From Paragonimus skrjabini miyazakii (lineage: Eukaryota; Platyhelminthes; Trematoda; Plagiorchiida; Troglotrematidae): 64,000 nt of DNA. The stretch is taken from NCBI GenBank assembly GCA_014338405.1, contig JTDE01000163.1:205002-269001 (forward strand), written 5' to 3'. The notes under the pieces are model-generated. The model made no database searches. It was not told the origin of the DNA and saw only the letters and a program-made list of their open reading frames with translations. Positions 49,029 to 61,368 of this stretch are shown piece by piece (the first letter of the stretch is position 1; every line of letters starts with the position of its first letter). Position numbers and translations under genes: made by a program.

Positions 49029-49885
49029 CCGAATGCATCATCATCATAATCACCATCATCGTCATAACAGCCATGAACCTGACCAAAAGGTGCTGTGGCT
49101 CGGGCCGCCGCTCACCTCAACAGTGACGTGGAAAATCTTAGAAGAAAACGTCAATAGGAAGGTTGAACTTTATTAAAAGAAGACTAAGCGGAAGAACCAA
49201 AAATGGTATGGATGCAGGTACCACAATGACTACGGGACACTGCCATCTTGGACACCGTCTCTGATCAGTGATTTGACTGATCACGAGGACCCCATCTAGG
49301 CAGGCGACACCTACCCACTTTGTTCGATGAAGCAGTCAGAGTCTTCATATTTCGTGACCACGTTGTTGGTTGACCACCACGCGGTTTTACCCAACTGTTG
49401 GTAGCCTCAGTATATAATGCCCGGTACGGTAAACGATCAGATGACATACGGAGTACGTGACCTAACCATCGCAAGCTGTGTACCGTAATTAGTTGACCAA
49501 TTGATCGCGCATCCCGAGCGTTCCGGAATACGCGCCGGCGAACTGCCACATTGCTCACACGATCAGTCCACTTAATATGAGCCAATTCGCGGAGACAACG
49601 ATGGTCAAACACAGCAAGCCTGCTAATATCTTCTTTGTGAACAGGCCACGTTTCCGAACCATAAAGCAAAATGGAACGCACACAAGCATTATATACCCTT
49701 TCTTTCAGCGACAACCGGACGTCTTTTTATGCCACAGATGACGCAGTTTGGCAAAGGCAACCCGTGCCTTTACAATTCTCGCTGATATATTATCAGCAAT
49801 AGTACAGGCTGACGAGATTGTGCCACGCAAGTATATGAAATTGTTCACAGTCTCGAGTGGATTATCTGTAATGTAGTAAGTAGGA
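49029..49885 (-). mobile_element. Decayed LINE, reverse-transcriptase C-terminus plus 3' tail
   Basis: The minus strand encodes, from 49885 downward, ETVNNFIYLRGTISSACTIA and ISARIVKARVAFAKLRHLWH; a frameshift near 49725; then 149 codons with RVYNACVRSILLYGSETWPV, LAVFDHRCLRELAHIKWTDR and LRWLGHVLRMSSDRLPYRAL; a stop at 49265; and readable residue beyond it. This is the region downstream of the catalytic YADD block in RTE/CR1-like LINEs of flukes (family knowledge). The 3' end is the tail at 49029-49150, with an adjoining CATCATCAT-type run. The frameshift and stop make the copy inactive. Confidence 0.88.
49265..49714 (-). pseudogene. LINE reverse-transcriptase fragment
   Basis: This is the intact open part of the element above, about 149 codons. 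It contains the RVYNACVRSILLYGSETW and FDHRCLRELAHIKW blocks typical of the thumb/C-terminal region of fluke LINE polymerases. It lacks the catalytic core. The start codon is not meaningful, because the frame continues upstream after a frameshift. Confidence 0.88.
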
Positions 49886-49939
49886 GTTAAACTGCCCCAG
49901 TCACTCCAGGCACATCAGATTGCGGATAACACAAGCGAC

Positions 49940-50230
49940 CGGACGAGCCATGGCTCAACGAGGTCGGGCCAACGAACGAGGAACGGCGGGCGGAAAACCC
50001 CCGACGGAAGACGTCCGCCACACACAAAAATCGGGCAGAGGTGTACACGATATGTGAGCGTGAAAATGGGGTATTTTGCAGACCGGAATTCCGATTTATA
50101 AACGCGAGCGCGCGCGTGGCATGGGTACCAGCGAGTTCGACACTAAATATTGAGCTTTATTGGACGTGTTTTCACCACAAGTGGACGGGGACTCTGCCGT
50201 CTCTCGCACATACCCAGAAGACGCCCTCAG
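49940..50230. other. Unusually GC- and CpG-rich patch
   Basis: CG-rich segments (CGAGGTCGGGCCAACGAACG, GCGGGCGGAAAACCCCCGAC, CGCGAGCGCGCGCGTGG) stand out from the AT-rich surroundings. The patch lies just beyond the 5' edge of the decayed LINE. It may be part of another repeat or a relic promoter; no coding match is seen. Confidence 0.4.
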
Positions 50231-50524
50231 GGTCTAGCACGAACTTTCTGACAGCCTCCTGAATCGACCTGGGGTAGTTGGTTGAGTAGCCTTGAATACC
50301 CTGCCACTGGACATTTGAGAATCTGACGGATGTTTGGAGGGTCATTAGGTAACGCCCAAACGGAATGACTGTAGATGGAGGTTAGTTGGCAGGGGGACTT
50401 CTGAAGCAGTATTGAAAAGGGGTATACTCCCTCTGCGACACGAAAGCAGTCCCACAGTAGCTCAGTGTGGCCCTCTTTGTAGCTTTGTTGAAAGAAAATT
50501 TTGCTCAGTTAGCTACAATGTAAC

Positions 50525-50624
50525 NNNNNNNNNNNNNNNNNNNNNNNNNNNNNNNNNNNNNNNNNNNNNNNNNNNNNNNNNNNNNNNNNNNNNNNNNNNN
50601 NNNNNNNNNNNNNNNNNNNNNNNN
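50525..50624. other. Assembly gap (100 N)
   Basis: Exactly 100 N of unknown true length. The right flank (50625-50666) is open as GHGDRPLKMARN up to a strong donor (CAG|GTATGT), so a plus-strand exon may start inside the gap. Confidence 0.95.
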
Positions 50625-50783
50625 GTGCGGTCATGGTGATCGACCTCTGAAAATGGCAAGAAACAGGTATGTTTCTCAGCTGGATCTTCATTTAGCGCAC
50701 ATTTGACTGCAACGCAAACAGTCGTTCTTCAGAACCTGGAGAACGGTGTTTAAATCGAATACTGTAAGAATGATCATCTATGG

Positions 50784-50972
50784 GATTTTCAATGTTTTTA
50801 CGCGCTGCAACTTTTTTACGCTACCGTTTGCGTGATACTGTTCACGGACGACAGTGCGCTGTTTTTTTCTCACATTGAGAAAGAGCTGGAGCGAATAATC
50901 ACAACTCTTCTGCTCTCAACAACCAAGTTTGGTTCACATATCAACAACGGCGGGACATGTTCCTCAGTTTAA
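50784..50972 (+). pseudogene. Reverse-transcriptase fragment with degenerate catalytic box
   Basis: The plus frame reads FYALQLFYATVCVILFTDDS then ALFFSHIEKELERI and TTKFGSHIN. This parallels the YADD box and following helix of LINE polymerases (YADD…A-L-F…FGL-x-IN), with FTDD in place of YADD. It ends at a TAA at 50970 where the conserved Lys-containing block should follow. It is in the opposite orientation to the 49-kb LINE, so it is a separate insertion. Confidence 0.55.
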
Positions 50973-51004
50973 CCATATTCGGGTGAGTGTGTTATACGAA
51001 CAAC

Positions 51005-51028
51005 TATATATATATATATATATATATA
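51005..51028. repeat. (TA)12 microsatellite
   Basis: Twelve uninterrupted TA units. Confidence 0.95.
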
Positions 51029-52054
51029 CGTGTGCGCAGGCTTTTACCACTTGTCAGCAGTCAGCTGAATAATCTGCCCAGGGATTGTGGTTTTGCAGCT
51101 GATATGACCTGGGTGACTGCTGCTTTCTGACGTCTTGAATATTGTGTCTGAAAGGCAGGCTATCAGGCTGCCGTTCAAATGTACAGTACAACCTAAACAT
51201 GAAATCAGCGAAAGGTGCAGTATCTGAGCTGCTCTTATCTTCAGTATGTACGACACATCCCGGATATCCGCTGGTAGGACAGTTCTGAACACCGACCTAT
51301 TTCACTGTACAAAAGTAAGCAAGATTGAACCCATGTTTCCGTTCAACCACTTGGCTGGCGTATTTCCATAGACCAACTGAGGAACGGATGCCGAAACAGC
51401 CTTTGTACGAACAGTTAGATTAGGTAGGCCAAATCCTGGTAGGCAGAAGCTGTGACACCGGAATGTTATCTAAGCAAGCCTTTCGTGTTGTGAGACCAAT
51501 ATTGGATTTGGGGAAGATGCAGCTTTTAACAGGACTGCGTTTGTAGGTGTGATTCCCTCAATAATCTTATGGCTGTATAAGCGACAACTGTGCAGTGGTG
51601 AATTCAAAGCCGTAGCTCGCAGAAAAACTCTGAGCGTCATAGATCGTGATGGAATGGCACCATTCAGCAGCACCTTAAATGTCTTAGACGTCTCGTGAAG
51701 TGGAAAGCAATGTACTTAGGACTAACTGCGTTATATACGTTATGTACTCTGTAGTCATGTAGGACCCTTGCTCCTTTTCTAAAATTTTGGAACAAGTTGT
51801 TTCGCTATCTTTTGTTCTTCAGTTCTGTTATGGAATTGTATTCAGTAGCTTTTTTTCTAGTTTTCCGGTCTTAATTGAAGTTTAATTATCTTATCTTTAA
51901 GCTGATATGTATACTGTTACAACAAACTTCTGTTGTCTTTTATTTACTAAATCTCCCTTCCTAGGCTTGATCGCACTACTGAAATCTCTTTATTATTTTG
52001 TTCCCGAGAGATAAAGGTTTCATTTTAATAGTAACTTATAACTTGGCTGATCAG

Positions 52055-52183
52055 CATAGACTCAGTGGATCAAAGAGGCATCCGCCAGAATACCCGGTTT
52101 TATTATACTTGGTGTCTACTGGATATGGAATGTGTGACTAGAACTGAAATTGGTGCAGCACAGCCATTTGTGGTATATTATGT
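52055..52183 (+). CDS. Candidate internal exon, unknown
   Basis: The frame is open for about 54 codons to a donor (TATGT|GTAAGC). With the acceptor ACTTGGCTGATCAG the exon reads IDSVDQRGIRQNTRFYYTWC, then LLDMECVTRTEIGAAQPFVV. It starts with one base and ends with two, and is phase-compatible with 47156-47224 upstream. No domain is recognised; the Trp/Cys/Tyr content is protein-like. Confidence 0.35.
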
Positions 52184-54782
52184 GTAAGCGTGTTTTGGTT
52201 TCGGTCGCTATGTCCGGATACTCCGGGAGTGAAAATCACAAGCCGATTGTATGTTCTCACTTATTGGGGTCGAAGATGACCTCTGGAGTTGTACGCTTTC
52301 GTGCGTTCTTGCGTTGCTTTGGAACAGTAGTTCATTCAGTTAATTTTGAACAGCGGTAGTGATCGCACATCGAAATTCATTCTTATGTTGACAGATTTAT
52401 ACTATTTATTAAACAGTAGTAACCAATCTACTAGCATACATTTTTTCAACACCTCAACAAGGAATTATCTGCATTCGCTGGCGATAGGGCAGTTTGGACG
52501 AAGTGAATAGTACAAAGTCACCGGCACACTGGCTAGTGCATTTGCATAACAAGCGTATGGGTTGTAGTGAAACTGCCTGTCAAGGCGAGGATTGGTTGCC
52601 ATATGTTTACCATGCTCACTTGATTCGTACCTCATTAGTGATGTCACTTGATTTCTATTATTTAACGCTTTCGGATGATCATGAGGCTTCTTGAAAATTT
52701 CCGTTTCAACTATTCAGCTTCTTCATTCAACCCACTATATCGAAAGTGGCCAAGCTAATAATCTTTATTTGAAATACCCAGGAACCACGCAGCAGATGCT
52801 TCACACAAATAATGCGGGCGCTGTTGAGGTTTCGAAATAGTCGCTATTGGTGTTGACCGCTTCCATCCTCATAGGCCTCAAGTTCCACCAAAATAATATG
52901 CCCTAAGTTTTGTGTTTTTCTAGCTTTGTCAGTTATTATTCGGCCACATCTCTGCAATTCACAGCACTAACGTTTGACGTTTAGTTGTGGAGCAATGCAA
53001 TACGTAGTGTCCTGACGCCGGTCACTTGCTACGATTGGATGACTTAGTCACCGCCCTGTTTCGAACAAATATGGCCCAGAAAAGGCTTGCATATTTCACA
53101 ATTCATAGGCTTACTGATGCATCGAGTATAAATTTATCTTAATAAGAGGAACACCGGAAGCAAAACTGGAAATGAGCGAACAAACATTATGGTCAAATAA
53201 GGCCACCGACTCGGCAGTTAAACTGAACTAATTTCATATTAAACAGATTACATTATGAAAAATTCTTTTAAAAACGACACCCCTTATTATGATGATGCTG
53301 CACAAACTATTTAACGGAAGCCAATAAACTTTGCCAACAAAGTCACTCTAATAATATTACAGTAATTCGGGGATATAAAGCTACCTTATTTTGTCTTTCA
53401 ATAGCTGAACTAGCATGACAGATCATACATCTAACATTGTTCGGCAGTTCGTGAAGCTACCAAACTTTGAAAACCCATTATATTGTTTCACACTCTAGGT
53501 GATAACCTGACAGTTGTTCATAAGCCAACTATTTATAGCAAGCTGATGGACCTCACTCGAGCACGATAACACAGTTATCGGAAGTAAAATGGAGAGTTAT
53601 TGAAGAATAGACAGCAGCCAACTGGATGACCGACAAATCGGTTACATACAGCTTTGTAAACTGACTTTCTGAATAAGAAAACACTATGATTGTTAGGACA
53701 TGATGCATTATTTTGTTTAATAACATTGTGTTCTGCATGGCCGAAACTGCCCATGTTACCTGTTCGAAAGCTTCCCTAGTCGCACACTGATCAAACTGAA
53801 TAATGGGGTGATGAAAAACAGCTTTCCGTTCTTTGTTCAACGTGTTCTCATTCTCTTACGCTAATCGTTCAGAAAGACTGCTGAGCAACAGAAATAACCT
53901 GCTTGAAGTTACGCGCCTGATTTAGTTGGTGTTAGTATCCAGAAATTTTCCAAAATCTATGAAAAACTCTTTTCACTTTTTTGTTAGGCGATTTAATTAG
54001 ACCAATTATGCCTTTCGTGAAGTAGCTACCAGATACGCTGGATAGTTAACAAAAGTGTCACAGTGTGTTTTATACAACGTTTGCTGTATATTTTATCATA
54101 GTTGAGAGCTGAGCAGAAAATTTTAGCTGTTCTCAACCATAAGAAATGCCGTCAGTGAGTAACACACATTTAAGAGGGAAGAGTCTAGAAGTTCGACACT
54201 TCTCACTTCCAAGGAGTCGGAAGGAATAGATGTCAGTTTCCACTGTTGGTAACCTTGAGTCCAGGTATAATTGTATTCAGACCCGATACTTCACCAATGA
54301 ATATTACACACTGCAGACGAGCAGTTCATCTGACAGAGAAAAATAGCAGGCATTTTGGAGGCATTGTGCCTCTGTTTCAAGAAACAGATTTAAAAAAGCG
54401 GATACTCGCGGTCTTCTAACAAAGCAACGGAAACTACTATGCCAAAATCTTCGGTCATTAGAGATGTACCGGTATAGCTTGAAGATACAGGCTATACGTT
54501 ACAAAAATACGGAATGCTCGGAAGGAGAAATGATAGCATTTCATAATCTGAACAGCCTGAAGAACAGTTGTCAGTCAGGTTTAATAAAACGTTCACGTTA
54601 TACAGTTCTAGCGTCCGCTATATCTCGTTGATTCATTGTTGCAGATTAGACAGATATTAAGAAAGAATCCGATAGAGTTTAGCTATGTGTGAGCGTTTAT
54701 TTATCAAGTCTCTACACTGCTCATCTCTGGTGCAGATACATACCTACCGTCGACCAACAGTTGAATATTTCTCAACTATTAA
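52184..54782. other. No gene recognised
   Basis: Only short frames, for example 95 codons on minus at 53553-53840, without usable splice sites. Likely intron if the 52-kb and 55-kb plus exons belong together. Confidence 0.4.
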
Positions 54783-55068
54783 GATGCGTTTGATTCGGTG
54801 GATCGATCTAGGTTTTTAAAGTCACTTAACCGCAGGAGTGTACCAAACGTGTATGTAAATTCGCTGTCACTATTTTATTCGCGCACTTTAGCTCTGGTTA
54901 AATTCTACGGCGAATTGTTTGACAGTACATCAGGGTTGTCCAATTTCACCAGTTCCGTTTACTTTTGTCACAGAAAACATAATGGAGGATTGCTGGAGCA
55001 TGCACAAGTTGCCGGCGTGGTTCTCTTCCCAGATGAAATTCCGATTGGTCATGACTATGTTGATGAAT
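54783..55068 (+). pseudogene. LINE reverse-transcriptase fragment, frameshifted
   Basis: Begins DAFDSVDRSRFLKSLNRRSV then VKFYGELFDSTSG. The next conserved block, VHQGCPISPVPFTFVTENIM, is in another frame, and the material before the catalytic box (GVVLFPDEIPIGHDYVDE) is back in the first. The block order matches the fingers/palm region of LINE polymerases up to the YADD position. At least two frameshifts make it dead. It stops 27 bp short of the candidate host exon at 55096. Confidence 0.8.
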
Positions 55069-55095
55069 GAGCATTGTTTTGGAATCTATAAGCAG

Positions 55096-55262
55096 CCAAA
55101 GCAAGCCTAGATGCCATTGCTAAATACCCCGAAGTGCGCTTCATGGCCCTAGGTTGCGAAGCACGTCTGGCGCAATACTATGATTACGCAGATCTAACGC
55201 TAAAAAGTGACATTATGGAGGCTACCAACCGATTTTTACTCAAGACGTTGTATCAGCAGCGG
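55096..55262 (+). CDS. Candidate exon, helical-repeat-like protein
   Basis: The acceptor (GGAATCTATAAGCAG) is modest and the donor (CGG|GTGAGT) strong. The 55 codons read KASLDAIAKYPEVRFMALGC, then EARLAQYYDYADLTLKSDIM, then EATNRFLLKTLYQQR. The amphipathic, alanine-rich helical pattern resembles TPR-type or other alpha-solenoid proteins, but no family signature is certain. It begins with two bases of a split codon and ends in phase 0. One of the more convincing small exons in the window. Confidence 0.4.
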
Positions 55263-58200
55263 GTGAGTTATGGATTATGAAACACGGACTCGTGTCTTCA
55301 GGTTTAAGGTGGCACTTGTCAAACTAGGACATCTATGACGGCATCCATAAGAAGCTTAAATCTCGTGTATACAGAACTAGGATAAGGGGTATATCACCTT
55401 ATGATTGCAAAACCTAACCGTTCAGGATAGGAGACATGAATAATCTTGAAGCAACTGAACATTGATACTTGAGTTTGATCTCAGGCGTTAGGCGGCACCA
55501 ACCAGCAGGAAACGAGGAGGTTGGGAAGTGACTATTTGGTGGGGATTTTTGAGCAAGTTCCCCTGTTCAATCGTGAAGTATGTGCAGACACATTCCATAT
55601 AATAAGGAAGACGGTTTATCGTCTCCACACCAAATATGCTTATGGGTATTGCAGTTAGCTGGCGTAAAATGTGAGAGAAAAAATGATGACCTGATGCTAG
55701 CCACTCTTGGTAATATTCGTCTTCCAGACTGAAGCCGATTTGACTCACAATCGTTGGCCCGCAACTGTATGTGAAATGGTAGCGAATCAGACTTGATGAC
55801 ATGAACGCTGTCGTTGTTGAGTCAAATTATCTTCAAAATAATTGGATTTAATGGCGCTAAATAGTTGACGCTGTCTTGTTGATGAAATTTTATGTTCACT
55901 CACAGTTCGGTTGTTTGTTCACTCGGCGTAAGGTAATTAATAACCGAACCGTGCATCCTACAGTCCAGTGAACTTTCCGTAGGTAACCAAAGAATGTTGA
56001 CCGTACAATGCCGTCATCAATAATAATGATAACCGCGACTGTCTGCAATATCTGCTGTTTTCAAAATAAGCAAGTGAACAGTATGTTTGAGTTGGGTTGC
56101 CAGCTAAACTATGATGTGGAAAACAGCAGCGAATGAGGGACCATGAGCCTAGTAGCGACATATTCAACGATGACTGGTGGTTGAACGACTGCCAGATTAG
56201 TGCCATGCAATTTTGGACTTTGAAGAACTGCAGTCCAATATATGGCAACTCTATTTGTTAAACCCGCAGGTTCTCTTTCCATTATGCAAACAGTTGACCT
56301 GGCTCTTCAGGCAGACAAACGACGCCCTGGCATGGAGAAATGAAACATGTTACGATCGAATTATGCATGGTGGGTTGATTTCACCTCTCTGACTAATAAC
56401 TTCCTAATTCATCTACTCGGTGACTACATTTTGGAAAAGATTGAAACTAGTCAAATACAATGGCGCTGTTTAGATAAGTTGTTTGCAAATCAAGTAGAAA
56501 CAGAATGAAGGTAACAGAGAATCTGCCTCTGGTAGCTACATACTATTGCTCGAAAATTTGTTCATGGGATGCTAGCACTTTGCTGTTCAACCGATTCAGT
56601 TTAGACATAAAGTGGTTGTACATTCAAATCTGTTTATACCCGTTCTTTTAACTTAAATTTAGAGTTATTTCGTTTTGTTTTATGTACGATAGTCAATCCA
56701 AAATGTCGACCACTGAGACACTATTCTCTACAATGATGACGATTTGATCTAGCAATAAACGTGAACCTGATGATAGAAATTATATGTGGGATGCTAATCT
56801 GGTGTTTATCGGCAACACAACTGACTCACCAACAATCGTTTAAGTTTGCTTGACGGGGACAAAAGGTTTACAGACCTCATTAAACCACTGAAGAGATACT
56901 TAGGTTGGAAAGGAAATTGAAGTCATAAACTGCATTTCCGTATTATACCATATAAATTACAAATCTGAAACTTAAACATTATTGGGTTTTATCCCAGTTT
57001 CAACAAGAAACCTGACAACGTAACAGATGTAGTGTTAACAAGCACTGTACCATCAGGCGCCAAACAAGCTGTGGTGAAAAATGAATTACTGCAGTGTACT
57101 TAGACTGTTTGAGAACGAGGAGAATGATAATCAAAAATCCTTTGTTAAAATTAATTTGCACTGTACAACGTATATTCAGTTCCATCCTTGACGTGGATCG
57201 TGGGCAAGAAAGTTGGGGCATATTTCGTAGACAATCTATTCAAGCTATCGGTTGCAATGTGGTTTGAGACAGTTCTGTCTGATCTAATAAACGTGCAAAT
57301 CATTTCCAACGAATGATAGAAAGTCCTCTGGAAAACCAATTACTCCAGTAGTCAAGGCTAGCTGTTTGCCCTCCGAATGTTCAGCATAATTAGGCGGGGG
57401 GAAGTTGCACATGAAAAAGTCATAAAGAACCTGAACACCAATCTAGTATAAGTTGCGAGATGCTTGCAACAGGTTGTAGAGAATGACAATTCATTAGAAA
57501 AGTGTCTCCTCTCGCAAAAATCATCTTGTAACACGATGTAAACCAGTCTTATAAGAAAGTTGATCCAGTTCACAACTTCTAGAAGTTGAAATAATACAAC
57601 GTCACTTTGGCACACGGAAGCTGAATTCAGAATTACGGATAGCTACCCAGAGGAACACAAACGTCTATGGTAGATGTGTGCCGCTGTATACAAAAATAAG
57701 CACTAATCCATCTGAAATCACACACAAGAGGTAAAAAATACTTGCTGACAAATTTGGTATCATACTGGTCGATGCAGTAGCAATTAACAAATGAAAACCA
57801 TCCCTCTGCGTACAAAACTACCGGTTCATTGGTACCCTATAGCAATGACATCTGACGTGCACTAATGTGTGTGTGTGTTTGTGTGATTGTTGACTTTGTT
57901 GTTTGACTTCACAGTGTTTATCAAATTTTGCTATATAAACCTGTAGACTGCAGTATGTACCTGATGAGATGCAACGAAATGTGCTTGAAGAAAACATTGT
58001 AAAAAAAAGTTTTTCTGACCTCTCTGTTACACTCCCTGTTGTTTGTTCAAGTGTGGTTATAATTCTGCTATGGTTTTGCGCGGACATAAATGCATCCATT
58101 CTGCGTGCAAGTAAAAGTTAAAAGTAGCTTGGTTAAGTTATTTTGCATGCTCCATGAAGTGCGTTAACTTCTTCTACAACTATAATCCAGATAGATAGCC

Positions 58201-59241
58201 GTCTTCTTGGCGTTTAGTTAACTTTTCCAGCCGCCGGTGCATGATTTCATACAACGGTCACTGTTCATAATTGGAAACTCACATATTCAGACAAACTTCC
58301 CAGCTGGCCTCGACTTTTTCTTTTGTTGAAACGCAACAATAATGCATACACTTGTCAAAGCCATGATTAGAACACCGGACACGCTTTCTTGAAGCAACCT
58401 TGTTGACCATTGCGCCATTGACCTTAAATTAGAGACGGCCTTATTATCGTATTTGAACGACAACCACTCTTAATTGTGAATGATGATCGGGTTGCTCAGT
58501 CGTCCCGGGATACCGCGTAGTACCTCTCATATTAACCAATCAATAACTCCATGGTTAGACTGCCGTGATGGGTCGAAATCTCTGGTATCACTGAACCTGC
58601 TAGGAGTTACTTTAGACTAGTTATATATTACACTGTGCGGTTGGCTGTTAACGTTAGCATTCCCACAGTTTGTGACCACAAGCTGAATGATGGATCTACG
58701 TTGGTTTCATGTGAGTTATTGTTTAATTCTGCATTATCTCACCAACAATTTCAATTGTCTGTAGCTGGGAGATAGAACTTTCACTGAGTGTCGACACATT
58801 ATATGCCTGCACATTTTTGACACCCGCATTGGCTGGTTGGAAACAAAGACCTCCACTCACACGTCTCCTGGTCTCGTGCCTTCGGATTTATATTGTACAC
58901 GCGGTGTCTGGGTGGAACCACAAACGGTGCGGCGCGAACCACTTGTGTTGGTGCTTAAGCGCAGGCTTCCTGTGGCTTCGGTCACTGTGACAAACTAATC
59001 TGAGGTGGATGCCCCCGACCACGCCAAATGGTTATGAACACATCTGGATGCGTTGACTATTGGTAAACCGCACCAACGACTCAGAAAAATTCCAGGTAGT
59101 TCTGTGTAAGTTATTTCAGAATGAAATCATTTTAAGAAACTATAGAAACCAACAAGATGACAGTAAGGACAAAACAACCACAACTGTCCGAGTAAAAAGC
59201 ACTCATTTTTACAAAAATAACGATTTTGAAAGGTAACTCAC
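55263..59241. other. No gene recognised; probably intronic or intergenic
   Basis: Several 60-100-codon minus frames (55488, 55958, 57358, 57818) lack acceptor-donor pairs and protein-like composition. No repeat family was identified. Confidence 0.4.
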
Positions 59242-59384
59242 TTGGGCGTTACATCCGAATGTTTTCTGGTTGCACGAAGTTCGTATGGCATAATGACGTC
59301 TATGTTTGTACGTACATCCGGGAACACACGAATTCGGACTTGAGCATTCCGTTTGATAGTTATTCCAGAAGTTGAAAGAATGAG
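59242..59384 (-). CDS. Candidate minus-strand exon, unknown
   Basis: On minus, an AG at the GTAG before 59384 and a good donor (CCAA|GTGAGT) bound 47 codons reading LILSTSGITIKRNAQVRIRV, then FPDVRTNIDVIMPYELRATR, then KHSDVTP. Alternating hydrophobics suggest beta strands. It ends with two bases of a split codon. The stop in the same frame sits exactly at the putative acceptor (TAG), as expected for intron sequence. No domain is recognised, and no partner exon fits cleanly. Confidence 0.38.
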
Positions 59385-60560
59385 CTACTTTGTGCTTGTG
59401 GAGAGATTTTATAAACTGTCCGACTCGTCGGTGGATGGTAACTGGGATGTAACCTTTCTTGGTGCGCGTTGCTGACGTTGCTTTATTCAGTGGAAATCTG
59501 ATCTTAATAATTCCAGATTAGTCTACACTTAATTGGGAGTGTGCGGTTACAAGTCACAATATGTGGTGAACGGCGCAACACTAGGTGGAAAAGGAACGAG
59601 AGACGGTTGATCCACTCACGCTGAGGTCAGCGTGAAGACTGAAGAAAGAAATAGAAGACCAAATATTTGTTTGCATTCAACATTTGAGTGCAGCAGATCA
59701 GTGAGAGGAAGTATTCGAGGGAATATCATCAAAAAAGGAAATTGGACACTAAGCCTTCAATGAACAAAACAAAGAATATTTTCTATATGGAGTTCAGAAA
59801 CAAACAAATCGAACCGAATGGGGTGTTATGTTGTTAGACATAAATGTTGTGCAGCCTAATGTCCCCTTACAAAAAGACTTTGAAAGTGGTGTTACTCTGG
59901 TGATTATAAAATATGGCGGCTTAAGGCAGAAGACGCAGATGGTCTTCGAATGTTATTGTGGACGTTTGAGTTCATTTGCTCGCACCGGGCGAAATAAACG
60001 AGCGAATAATGATGAAGTTAGGAAACAGGTATTCAACAACGAGGTTCAAGCGAATTCATTTATTCAACAGTTACTAATATGGTTTGGACAGACCCTAGAG
60101 AAGCCACTTAGCCGCTTACTATGCTGAGCGCTTCTCATCAAGGTAGCAGCAGTTTGACACAATTTTCTAGGTAGACAAACAATAGTTCGGCATAGAACAA
60201 GGAAGTTACCCAATAATGGGTTATACATTGTAAATCGGTTCGTCTCTTCGACTGGAGGCATCGTGGTTAAACTAGACGCCTAGAGAAGATGACGGCAAGT
60301 TACCTTTAGTGACGAAGATGTGACAATTAAGTGGTTGCCCTGTCCACTAACTTGATGAAATTTGTTAATCGGAACTGCAAAAACCAGAGTAAACATGAGG
60401 TACAGATGCTTCTTTGTTCTCGATTTAGTTGTTTGTCCGCACACTGTATATCCCATGTTGTTTAATGCCTGAATTTATTCATGGATTCTTTAATCACGAA
60501 TTACTAGTAAGCCCCACTCTGTAGGTCTCCACTGAGACTTAGTATTCTTTCCTTGCTAAG

Positions 60561-60610
60561 CAGTAAAGCATCAGTGTGAACTATTGCTATGTTGTTGTCT
60601 ATTATACTGA
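60561..60610 (+). repeat. Decayed LINE 3' tail copy
   Basis: CAGTAAAGCATCAGTGTGAA then CTATTGCTATGTTGTTGTCT resembles 36-75, but the hairpin's second arm and the (ATG)n end are lost. Confidence 0.5.
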
Positions 60611-61178
60611 ATATCATGGCGTTCGCGAATATTGACACTTTTTAATAAAACAATCAACATGACCACATTTCAAAATGTGTTAACTGGTGCACATCTATGT
60701 TCGACCTTGAACACGCCGAAAGTCGATGTTATACCGAAACTCGTCAGCCTTAAATTAAGGAAACTCATACAAATACTCAATTCTTATAAGATGTAAGAAG
60801 GTGTTGTAACAAAATGAAACAGTTACACAGACCTGTGTTTTATTAACCCAAGTTTTACAGTTGAAGAACAAATTCTTTCGCGATAACTACCGACTCTGCT
60901 TTCTCAACAAACTTCACCGGAAGCACAGAATAATTCCTACACATAAATATCGGGTATTTTGAATCCAGTACTAAACAGTATTCATTGTGACCGATTCTCC
61001 TATAAAGGTTTCTGAGGACAAATATTGAATGAGATGACGTTGGTTTCTTTAAATGTAAGGATTGAGTTTGGCCGAATGAATGTTTTCTGATTTTCTTCTA
61101 AGAAACTACATTTACTCAACTACAGCCTCATCACTAGTAAAAACTCCATTTGCTAGAAAACACCCACAAAACTTCCAG

Positions 61179-61368
61179 CGTACAGTCGACTGCTTGCACC
61201 TTCGTGGCTAAGATAGCTGTCACAACAGTAGCGTTGGACCGTATGGTCTCTGTTCTTCAACATACAGTTACACTTCAGTTTGCGTACTGCTATTCAGTCC
61301 AAACTCTTAATGCTGTGGCTGATTTAATCTATGGACTGTTGGCTTCTCTAAACAAAAGGGGCAAAAAT
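61179..61368 (+). CDS. Candidate internal exon, helical protein
   Basis: Acceptor CACAAAACTTCCAG and strong donor AAAAAT|GTAAGC bound 63 codons reading VQSTACTFVAKIAVTTVALD, then RMVSVLQHTVTLQFAYCYSV, then ADLIYGLLASLNKRGKN. It is strongly amphipathic/helical, without an obvious membrane helix. It begins with the last base of a split codon and ends in phase 0. The family is not recognised. Confidence 0.4.

Noticed and set aside
55488..56248. Minus frames of 104 and 96 codons
   Set aside because: No convincing splice sites or recognisable domains; within the number expected by chance.
57961..57990. CTGATGA…GAAA string resembling a hammerhead core
   Set aside because: The bases between the boxes (GATGCAAC) cannot form stem II and no flanking stems I or III pair, so this is most likely chance.
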